From Catenulispora sp. GP43 (GTDB taxonomy: Bacteria > Actinomycetota > Actinomycetes > Streptomycetales > Catenulisporaceae): a stretch of DNA of 64,000 bases. The stretch's first letter is position 1; each line of letters begins with the position of its first letter. Shown here in pieces: positions 54,846 to 62,419 of this stretch. The position numbers and the translations under genes are program-made. The notes beneath the pieces were generated by a model that worked only from the letters and a program-made list of their open reading frames with translations, searched no databases and had not been told where the DNA came from. The stretch spans positions 558,001 to 622,000 of the forward strand of contig NZ_JBGCCT010000001.1 of the NCBI RefSeq assembly GCF_041260665.1, given 5' to 3'.

Positions 54846-56096
54846 TCAGAGTGTCGCGCGGAAAGCATCCAGTGAAGGCTTGATGACCGCCGTGGGCCCG
54901 CAGTCGGAGACCGCGTCGAGGGTCTTGAGCCCGTCGCCGGAGTTGATGACCACGGTCAGCGCCTCCGGGTCGAGCCGGCCGGCGTCGGCGAGCTTCTTCA
55001 GCACCCCGACGGTCACGCCGCCGGCGGTCTCGGCGAAGATGCCCTCGGTGCGCGCCAGGAGCTTCACGGCGTCCCGGATCTCCTCGTCGGTGACGTCCTC
55101 GACCGTGCCGCCGCTGCGCCGGGCGATGTCCAGCACGTAGGGGCCGTCGGCGGGGTTGCCGATCGCCAGCGACTTGGCGATGGTGTCGGGCTGCTTGACC
55201 GGGCGGATGACGTCAATGCCGTCCTTGTACGCCTGCGAGACCGGGGCGCAGCCGGAGCCCTGGGCGCCGATCACCTTGTACGGGGTGTCCTCGACCAGGC
55301 CGAGCTTGACCAGCTCCCGGAAGCCCTTGTCGATCTTCGTGAGCTGCGACCCGGAGGCCACCGGGACCACGATCTGCTCCGGCAGCCGCCAGCCGAGCTG
55401 CTCGGCGATCTCGTACGCCAGCGTCTTGGAGCCCTCGGCGTAGTACGGCCGCAGGTTGACGTTGACGAAGCCCCACTTCTCGCCGAGCTCGTCGCCGATC
55501 AGCTCGCTGCAGAACCGGTTGACCTCGTCGTAGGTGCCGTCGATGGCGACCAGCCGGCCACCGTAGACGGAGGCGACGACGATCTTCTCCTTCTCCAGGT
55601 TCGACGGGATGAACACGCACGAGTCCAGGCCCGCGCGGGCCGCGGCGGCGCCGACCGCGCCGGCCAGGTTGCCGGTGGAGGAGCAGGACAGGGTGGTGTA
55701 GCCGAAGGCGTGGGCGGCCTGGACGGCGATCGCGACGACGCGGTCCTTGAAGGAGTGCGTCGGGTTCCCGGAGTCGTCCTTGACGTGCAGGTTCGTGAAG
55801 CCGAGCTCGCGGCCCAGGTGGTGGGCGCGGACCAGGCGGGTCCAGCCGGGGTTCGTGGTGGGCCGGGTGGCCACGTCCGCCGGGACCGGCAGCAGCGGCG
55901 CGTAGCGCCAGATCGAGGCGGGGCCGGCCGCGATCTGCTCGCGGGTGACCGTGCCGAAGTCGTAGGAGATCTCCAGGGGGCCGAAACACTCTTCGCAGGC
56001 GAACGTCGGGCCGAGGTCGGTGGTGTGACCGCACTCACGACAGGACAGGTGCGCGGCGGGGCCGAAGGGGGCGACCGGAGAGAGGGTGCCAGACAT
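54846..56096 (-). CDS. thrC: Threonine synthase-like PLP enzyme under SAM riboswitch; possible homocysteine synthase
   Basis: Fold-type II PLP enzyme of 416 residues with an N-terminal zinc ribbon (CREC about residues 19-22 and CEEC), the PLP lysine in PTHSFKDRVVAIAV and the phosphate loop SCSSTGNLAGAVG. Classical ThrC converts O-phosphohomoserine to threonine. A SAM-I riboswitch just upstream and a GG-tailed sulfur carrier downstream point instead to homocysteine synthesis from O-phosphohomoserine. I recall reports of such an enzyme (named MetM) with a sulfur carrier (MetO) in Streptomyces; this is from memory, unchecked. The substrate of this protein is therefore uncertain. Confidence 0.88.
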   Translation of the reverse strand: MSGTLSPVAPFGPAAHLSCRECGHTTDLGPTFACEECFGPLEISYDFGTVTREQIAAGPASIWRYAPLLPVPADVATRPTTNPGWTRLVRAHHLGRELGFTNLHVKDDSGNPTHSFKDRVVAIAVQAAHAFGYTTLSCSSTGNLAGAVGAAAARAGLDSCVFIPSNLEKEKIVVASVYGGRLVAIDGTYDEVNRFCSELIGDELGEKWGFVNVNLRPYYAEGSKTLAYEIAEQLGWRLPEQIVVPVASGSQLTKIDKGFRELVKLGLVEDTPYKVIGAQGSGCAPVSQAYKDGIDVIRPVKQPDTIAKSLAIGNPADGPYVLDIARRSGGTVEDVTDEEIRDAVKLLARTEGIFAETAGGVTVGVLKKLADAGRLDPEALTVVINSGDGLKTLDAVSDCGPTAVIKPSLDAFRATL

Positions 56097-56109
56097 GACG
56101 CGAGGTTCC

Positions 56110-56246
56110 TTTCCTCATCTTTCCCACGGCTCGGCGGCTGCCGGGTGGGCCGGAGTTGGCACCGCGCCGTGCCACGATGAGGTGGCAGAACGGATGGTTG
56201 CCGGAGCGTCGTAGGGCCGGTCCCTCAGCTCCTCTGGATGAGCGCT
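56110..56246 (-). promoter_or_regulatory. SAM-I riboswitch (S box) upstream of thrC
   Basis: On the minus strand P1 is CTCATC/GATGAG (56237-56242 with 56114-56119). It is followed by CAGAGG and GAGGGACCGGCCC, CTCCGGCAACC (near 56196), then the core GGTGCCAACTCC (56152-56163) and a hairpin CCCAC/GTGGG before the closing P1. All of this matches the SAM-I fold. The ribosome site GAGGAAAGGA directly follows P1's right arm and thrC starts 17 bp later, so translational control by SAM is likely. Confidence 0.93.
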
Positions 56247-56397
56247 TATTAAGTTGTCGATCGAACTGTTCCTAAGGAGCGTAAGCCTCCGGCGGCCTGG
56301 TGGGAGCTACCCGTCCGGATCCCGAGACAGCCGCCGGTGTGTGCCGTCGCCTACTCTTGAAGAGGTCGCCGATACCGATTTCAGAGTGGAGTGCCCG

Positions 56398-57405
56398 GTG
56401 CTGGAAGAGGTGGAGCGGTGGCTTGCCGTGCGCTCCTCGCAGGCGTCGGACTGGCCGCTGGAGCGGCTGCTCGCCGCGAAGGAGGCGACCGGCGCCCGGA
56501 TCAGCGTGGTCCTGCCCGCCCTCGACGAGGAGGAGACGGTCGGGGCGATCGTCACCGCGATCCGCGAGGACCTCGTCGAGGCCGCGCCGCTGGTGGACGA
56601 GCTGCTCGTGGTGGACTCCGGCTCGGCCGACCGGACCGCGGAGAACGCGGCGGCGGCCGGGGCGAAGGTGCTGCACCGCGACGAGATCCTCCCCGGCATC
56701 CCGTCGGTCCGGGGCAAGGGCGAGGTGCTGTGGCGCTCGCTCGCCGCCACCACCGGCGACCTGGTCTGCTTCGTCGACGCCGACCTGAAGTCGTTCTCCT
56801 CCACCGTGGTCACCGGCGTGCTCGGGCCGCTGCTGTGCACCGAGGGCGACCCCATCCACCTGGTCAAGGCCATGTACGACCGGCCGCTGGTGACCGGCTC
56901 CGCGGTCCTGCCGGCCGGCGGCGGCCGGGTCACCGAGCTGGTCGCGCGGCCGATCCTGAACCTGCACTGGCCGCTGCTGGCCGGGTTCGTGCAGCCGCTG
57001 GGCGGCGAGTACGCGGCGCGCCGGTCGCTGCTGGAGCGGCTGCCGTTCCCGACCGGCTACGGCGTGGAGACCGCGATGCTGATCGACACCCTGGCGCTGG
57101 TCGGGCTGGACGGCATGGCCCAGGTGGACGTGGGCGTGCGGCTGCACCACCACCAGGACGACGCGGGCCTGGGCCGGATGGCCAGCGAGATCATGCAGGT
57201 CGCGTGGGAGCGACTGCGGCGCGAGGGCCGGATAGTCCCCGGCGGGGACGACGCCCGCCCGCACACGCTGATGACCCAGTTCCACCGCGAGGCCGAGGGC
57301 TTCGCCCCGCGCTCGACCGACGTGACAGTGATCGAGCGGCCGCCTATGCGGACTCTGGCCCGGAACCGGGACGGCCTGCCGCCCGGGCCGCCGGCTTGGG
57401 CCTGA
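56398..57405 (+). CDS. gpgS: Glucosyl-3-phosphoglycerate synthase
   Basis: GT81-type retaining glycosyltransferase that makes glucosyl-3-phosphoglycerate from NDP-glucose and 3-phosphoglycerate, the first step of methylglucose lipopolysaccharide or related osmolytes. The 335-residue protein has ISVVLPALDEEETVGAIV, the metal-binding VDADLKS (residues 126-132) and the PFPTGYGVETAMLID stretch. I chose GTG 56398 because GGAG is 8 bp upstream; GTG 56386 and an upstream frame from 56254 are rivals. Its last 62 bp overlap the convergent regulator gene. Confidence 0.9.
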   Translation: MLEEVERWLAVRSSQASDWPLERLLAAKEATGARISVVLPALDEEETVGAIVTAIREDLVEAAPLVDELLVVDSGSADRTAENAAAAGAKVLHRDEILPGIPSVRGKGEVLWRSLAATTGDLVCFVDADLKSFSSTVVTGVLGPLLCTEGDPIHLVKAMYDRPLVTGSAVLPAGGGRVTELVARPILNLHWPLLAGFVQPLGGEYAARRSLLERLPFPTGYGVETAMLIDTLALVGLDGMAQVDVGVRLHHHQDDAGLGRMASEIMQVAWERLRREGRIVPGGDDARPHTLMTQFHREAEGFAPRSTDVTVIERPPMRTLARNRDGLPPGPPAWA

Positions 57406-58111
57406 ACCAGGAGACCAGGCCCTCGACCCGGACCCCGTCGGGGTCGCGCGGGAGGCTGTCGAACTCCTTGACCAGGGCTTCCAGGCGCTTCTGGAAGTCC
57501 GCGGCGACGTCGGGCGCCAGAGTGGAGGACAGGAACATGAGCATGCCGCTGTCCTTGGCCTGCTCGGTGTCTGTGGGGATTTCCTCGGCGTACATGTGCC
57601 GCAGGAAACGCTTGCGGTAGTCGGCCAGGTTCTCGTCGATGATCCGGCCCATGGCCTCGCGGGTCTCGTCCGGGTGCGCGGTCGGGTCGATGGTGACCGA
57701 ACTCTGCGCCGACCGGTACTTGGTCTCCACGATGCCGGAAACCACCCGGGTCTCGGCGGCCTCGATCAGACCGGCTTCCAGCAGCACCTTCAGGTGCCGG
57801 TAGAGCTTGGTCTGCGGCTGGTCGAGCTCCTCGGCCAGTTCCTTGGCCGACTTCGGCACCCGGTCCCGGTTCAGCGCGCGCAGGATCGCCAGGCGCGTGG
57901 TGTCGGCGAGCGCCTTGATGGTGTCGACGTCCGTGACGGTGCGCACCACCTCCTGGATCAGTGCCACCTGCTCATGCGCGCCGGCGATCTCCTGGTGCGC
58001 CTCCCGGAGCGCGTCGCGCACCTCGGCATTGGCGTCCTGGATCGCGCCGCGCGCGGCCTCGAGCGCCCCGGCCAGGTCGGACGACGTGTTCTTGCTGCCC
58101 ATGGGCTCCAT
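57344..58111 (-). CDS. ArsR-like winged-helix regulator with N-terminal coiled coil
   Basis: The 255-residue protein starts with a helical, coiled-coil-like part (LAGALEAARGAIQDANAEVRDALREAHQEIAGAHEQVALI), then an ArsR-type winged helix (IKALADTTRLAILRALNRDRVPKSAKELAEELDQPQTKLYRHLKVL, about residues 65-115) and a C-terminal effector part. Such proteins control divergent transporter genes; here an MFS gene is 108 bp away with a long palindrome between. It overlaps gpgS by 62 bp at the 3' end. A second ATG 12 bp in is a rival start. Confidence 0.85.
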   Translation of the reverse strand: MEPMGSKNTSSDLAGALEAARGAIQDANAEVRDALREAHQEIAGAHEQVALIQEVVRTVTDVDTIKALADTTRLAILRALNRDRVPKSAKELAEELDQPQTKLYRHLKVLLEAGLIEAAETRVVSGIVETKYRSAQSSVTIDPTAHPDETREAMGRIIDENLADYRKRFLRHMYAEEIPTDTEQAKDSGMLMFLSSTLAPDVAADFQKRLEALVKEFDSLPRDPDGVRVEGLVSWFRPKPAARAAGRPGSGPESA

Positions 58112-58135
58112 CTTGCCAGACGCTCACGGATGCGT

Positions 58136-58178
58136 CATCATTCACTCAAGCGTGAATGATGTGGATGGGGTGAATGAT
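58136..58178. promoter_or_regulatory. Operator palindrome in ArsR-like/MFS intergenic region
   Basis: CATCATTCAC (58136-58145) and GTGAATGATG (58152-58161) are perfect 10-bp inverted arms with a 6-nt centre. A further half-site GTGAATGAT lies at 58170-58178. It is the probable binding site of the divergently encoded regulator. Confidence 0.78.
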
Positions 58179-58218
58179 CGCGCCAACGCGAACGTTCATG
58201 GATCAGGGAGGGTTCACG

Positions 58219-59564
58219 ATGACCGCAACGGTGCTCGAGGCGAGTGGGGACACGGCGATGGAGGCGACAACCGAGCGGTTCGGGCCGGTCGAGGCAGCCA
58301 CCGGATCGGCCGCCGGGACGCCCGCCGCCGCGCCGGTGGTCCCGCTCCGCCGCAACCGGAACTTCAACCTCCTGTGGGGCGGCGCGGTCTCGGCCCTGCT
58401 CGGCCTGAGCACCGCCGACATCGCCTACCCGCTGGTCATCCTGGCGATGACCGGCTCGCCGCTGAAGGCCGGCCTGTTCGCCACGGTGCAGCTGATCGCC
58501 TCGGTGCTGGCGACGCTGCCGGTCGGACAGCTCATGGACCGCAAGGACCGCCGCCGGATGCTCCTGCTGTCGGAGTCGGTGCGGGTGGCCGCCGCCGGTT
58601 CCGTGGCCGCCGCCTACTTCCTCGGTGCCCTGACGTTCTGGCACCTGCTGCTCACCGCCGCCGCACTCGGCGCCATCCAGCCCTTCGCCGGGGCCCGGAC
58701 GCTGCTGCTGCGGCAGGTGGTGGCGCCCGAGCAGATCCCGGCCGCACTCACCGCCGAGCAGGTGCGGCAGCAGGGATGCGAGCTGGCGGGTCCGTCGCTG
58801 GGCGGGGCGATGTTCGGGATCTCGCGGGCGCTGCCGTTCCTGTTCGCCACGGTCACCGGGCTGGTCTCGCTGCTCACCGTGGTGCTGCTCAAGCTGCCGA
58901 AGTCCGTGACGCCGGCCGCCGAGAACGCAGGGAAGGCAGAGGCCGCCGACCGCCCCGAGTCCTCGCACGACGGCGCGCTCCTCGGCCTGAAGACCATCAT
59001 GCGCGACCCGGTGATGCGCGCGACCACCCTCGCGCTGTGCCTGGTGAACACCGCCGGCTACCCGGTCTTCCTGAGCCTGGTGGTCCGCATGCACCAGAAC
59101 CACGCCGCCTCCGGGACCACCGGCCTGGTGGTCGCCGCCATGGCGCTGGGCGGGCTGGGCGGCACCGCGCTGGTCAAGCCGCTGCACAAGGTGCTGCGTC
59201 CCGGGTGGCTGCTGATCCTGGCCTGCCTGGTCTTCGCGCTCACCAACTTCGGCATGACCTTCTTCGCCGCGCCAGTCGCGGACGCGGTGTTCCTCGCCCT
59301 CGGCGGCGCCGTCATCCCGTCGGCCGTGGTGATGGTCAACGTCCTGATCCTGCAGGCGGTGCCGGACGAGCAGCGCGGCCGGACCGCCGCCGCGCTCGAC
59401 ATGTTCCTGCTGGTCGGGATGCCGGCCGGAATGCTGGTGGCCAGCGCGACGCTGCAGTGGTTCTCGCCTACCGCGACGCTGCTGGGCCTGTCGCTGCTGA
59501 CGACGGTCGCGGTGCTGTACGCGGTGTCCCAGAAGGCGCTGCGGGCCGCGCAGTGGCCGGACGC

Positions 59565-59577
<13 letters not shown>
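58219..59577 (+). CDS. MFS transporter (EntS/tetracycline-exporter-like)
   Basis: The 452-residue permease has about 12 membrane helices. The first is NFNLLWGGAVSALLGLSTADIAYPLVIL, with LMDRKDRRRMLL in the loop 2-3 position and ARTLLLRQVVAPEQIPAALTAEQVRQQGCELAGPSLGGAMFG, features of the EntS-like MFS group. ATG 58219 was chosen because AGGGAGG lies 7 bp upstream; the frame extends to 58174. The divergent ArsR-like gene and palindrome suggest regulated export. The substrate is unknown. Confidence 0.88.
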
Positions 59578-60069
<492 letters not shown>

Positions 60070-60092
<23 letters not shown>

Positions 60093-60411
60093 GCCCCTCA
60101 TTAGACACAGGCGGGGGCTCCCGGTCGGGGTCCGGCCCGATGTCGGCCACCCGCTTCACCCGTCCGGACCTGGCACGCTGGCGCGCGGCGCGCAGCCGGC
60201 GCAGCCGTTTGACCACCTCCGGCTCCAGGGCCAGCGCCGCCTCGTCGTCCAGGAGCGCGTTGAGCAACTGGTAGTAGCGGGTCGCAGAGATCTGGAACCG
60301 CTCCCGGATCGCCTGCTCCTTGCTGCCGGCGTTGCGCCACCACTGTTTCTCGAAGGCCAGGATCGCGCGGTCCCGGTCTGTCAATCCGCCCCCGGGCTCG
60401 CTGGTGTTCAT
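60070..60411 (-). CDS. DUF3263 domain protein
   Basis: Small DNA-binding-like protein of 113 residues. LTDRDRAILAFEKQWWRNAGSKEQAIRERFQISATRYYQLLNALLDDEAALALEP is the DUF3263 helix-turn-helix-like core found across actinobacteria, function unknown. The tail is rich in Arg, Lys and Pro. ATG 60411 was chosen because the family begins a few residues before LTDRD; the frame extending to 60663 is a shadow of nagA. It is divergent from nagA. Confidence 0.88.
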
Positions 60412-60484
60412 GCAGGACAGGGTACGGCCGGCCACCCACACAGCGGTGGAGTGGGCCCATGGCGTACCGTTGGTCCGTCCAGGT

Positions 60485-60500
60485 ACAGGTCTATACCAAT
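60485..60500. promoter_or_regulatory. Candidate DasR-responsive element upstream of nagA
   Basis: ACAGGTCTATACCAAT matches the dre consensus ACTGGTCTAGACCACT at 13 of 16 positions. It lies 17 bp before the nagA start, where a bound repressor would block transcription or initiation. Confidence 0.78.
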
Positions 60501-60517
60501 CAACACGTGTAGGTGCG

Positions 60518-61681
60518 ATGACACTGCTGACGAACGCCCGGATCGTCCTGCCCGACGGTGTGCGAGCCGGCTGGCTGCGCCTGGACGGCCACCGGATCGC
60601 CGAGGTGGGCCCGGAGGGCTCGGTTCCGCGAGCGTCCGCCACCGACCCCCACGAGGAATCCATAGACCTGGCCGGGCGCTATGTCCTGCCCGGCTTCGTC
60701 GACATGCACGTCCACGGCGGCGGGGGCGCGGCCTTCAGCTCCGGCGACGTCGAGCAGGCGGTGCGCGCCGCGGCGTTCCACCGCGCGCACGGCACCACCA
60801 CGATCATGGCCTCGACGGTCTCCACCGAGCTGGACGAGCTGCAGCGCTACCTGTCCGACCTCGCGGGCCTGGTCGAGGACGGCCTGCTGGCCGGGCTGCA
60901 CCTGGAGGGCCCGTTCATCTCCAAGGCCCGCTGCGGCGCCCACGACCCGGCCCTGCTGCGCGCGCCGGACCCGGCGCTGCTGCGGCCGCTGCTGGCCGCC
61001 GGGCGCGGCACGGTGAAGATGGTGACCCTGGCGCCGGAGCTGGACTTCGGCATCGAGGCCACCGCGCTGCTGGCGAACTCCGGCGTGATCGCCGCGGTCG
61101 GGCACACCGACGGCGGCTACGGCATCACCGAGCAGGCCTTCTCCAACGGCGCCAAGGTGGCCACCCACCTGTTCAACGCGATGCCCGGGGTGCACCACCG
61201 CGAGCCGGGCCCGGTGGTGGCCGCGATCGAGGACGAGTCGGTGATCGTCGAGCTCGTCAACGACGGCATCCACGTGCACCCGGCGGTGATCGGCATGGTC
61301 TTCAACGCCGTCGGCCCGCACCGCGTGGCCCTGATCACCGACGCCATGGCCGCGGCCGGCCAGCCCGACGGCATGTACCGGCTCGGCGCGCTGGAGGTGG
61401 AGGTGGCCGCCGGCGTGGCCCGGCTCTCCGGCGGCGGCTCGATCGCCGGCAGCACCCTGACCATGGACGTCGCGTTCCGCCGCGCGGTGCGCGAGCTGGG
61501 CCTGCCGATCCACGACGCCGCCGTGTCGGCCTCGCTGACCCCGGCGCTGGCCCTGGGCCTGGACCACGAGATCGGCTCCCTGGAGGCCGGCAAGTTCGCC
61601 GACCTGGTCGTGCTCGACGACGAGCTGGAGGTGCGCGGGGTCGTGAAGCGCGGCCAATGGACCCTGGCGCTCGAGGAATAA
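60518..61681 (+). CDS. nagA: N-acetylglucosamine-6-phosphate deacetylase
   Basis: Removes the acetyl group from GlcNAc-6-phosphate to give glucosamine-6-phosphate, the ligand of DasR. The 387-residue amidohydrolase has the metal site VDMHVHGGGG (H64, H66), HLEGPFIS, VGHTDGGYG, THLFNAMPGVHHREPG and late LITDAMAAAG. ATG 60518 was chosen with AGGTG upstream; the frame runs back to 60320 through the opposite-strand gene. A DasR-type site lies just upstream, linking it to the PTS of this window. nagB was not seen. Confidence 0.95.
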   Translation: MTLLTNARIVLPDGVRAGWLRLDGHRIAEVGPEGSVPRASATDPHEESIDLAGRYVLPGFVDMHVHGGGGAAFSSGDVEQAVRAAAFHRAHGTTTIMASTVSTELDELQRYLSDLAGLVEDGLLAGLHLEGPFISKARCGAHDPALLRAPDPALLRPLLAAGRGTVKMVTLAPELDFGIEATALLANSGVIAAVGHTDGGYGITEQAFSNGAKVATHLFNAMPGVHHREPGPVVAAIEDESVIVELVNDGIHVHPAVIGMVFNAVGPHRVALITDAMAAAGQPDGMYRLGALEVEVAAGVARLSGGGSIAGSTLTMDVAFRRAVRELGLPIHDAAVSASLTPALALGLDHEIGSLEAGKFADLVVLDDELEVRGVVKRGQWTLALEE

Positions 61682-62168
61682 GCAGCGCCCGTACTTCACA
61701 GCATGTAATTCAATACACGTCATCCGCTTCCCGGAAGCGGGAATAGTATCGCCCTCCGACAATCGGCGGATGGGGATTCCCCGACTGGAACCCATCAACT
61801 CCTTGAGCCGGTCTTGCCACCGACCGGCCCCCCGCGCGCCGTTCGCCTCGCGAATCAGACCCCGTTCACCTCGGGGTTCCCACCGGCCCCACGCGTTCGT
61901 ACTCGCGTTCCGGCCCCGCCCAGGCAGATGCGCCGCCCGGGTGAATCTTCACCGCCCTGGACGGCTTTCCAGCTATAAAAGCCCGACCCGCTGGGCGAGA
62001 ATCCATGTGTGAGCTTCACCTGAATCTGGTTTTCATCCCGCTTCGGGAACGAATGGCCCCGCCGAGCCGGGCGACGGCCACTCTCCATAGCCGACCGCAC
62101 CACTAGGTAGAGATTCACGCACGGCGACCGAAAAACGCCGGGCACTCGCAGGCGAAGGAGTCGCTGTC
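61682..62168. other. 487-bp intergenic region
   Basis: No gene is supported on either strand; two short frames present are weak in codon bias. A small hairpin CCGCTTC/GAAGCGG (61725-61741) may end the nagA transcript. A TATAAA hexamer at 61974 and lower GC content than the neighbours suggest a promoter for the small membrane protein at the right end. AAGGAG (62153-62158) is its ribosome site. Confidence 0.5.
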
Positions 62169-62363
62169 ATGGTCTTCTCGGTATCCGGTGTACTGCTGCT
62201 GGGCATCATCACCTTCATCCTGTTCCGCAAGGACGGGCTCAAGGTCTCGCACATGATCGTGTGCGCGCTGCTCGGGTTCTACCTGGCGTCCACCTCGATC
62301 GCCCCGAACATCAAGCAGAGCGGCGCCTCCATCGCCAGCTTCATCAGCAACCTGCACTTCTAG
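62169..62363 (+). CDS. Small hydrophobic membrane protein (64 aa)
   Basis: The 64-residue product has two membrane helices (VFSVSGVLLLGIITFILF and SHMIVCALLGFYLASTSI) and a short tail ending in SNLHF. It precedes an FtsK/SpoIIIE-like ATPase by 56 bp on the same strand, and I recall similar small proteins before such genes in actinobacteria, so the two probably act together. No family name is certain. Confidence 0.7.
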   Translation: MVFSVSGVLLLGIITFILFRKDGLKVSHMIVCALLGFYLASTSIAPNIKQSGASIASFISNLHF

Positions 62364-62419
62364 GCGGGCGCGCGAGAGCTGATCCGGTGTCGAACAGCTA
62401 GTTAAGGGGTCGAACACAC

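Noticed and set aside
61770..62145. Short overlapping open frames of 80 and 96 residues
   Set aside because: Poor codon-position bias and Arg/Pro-rich shadow composition on both strands.
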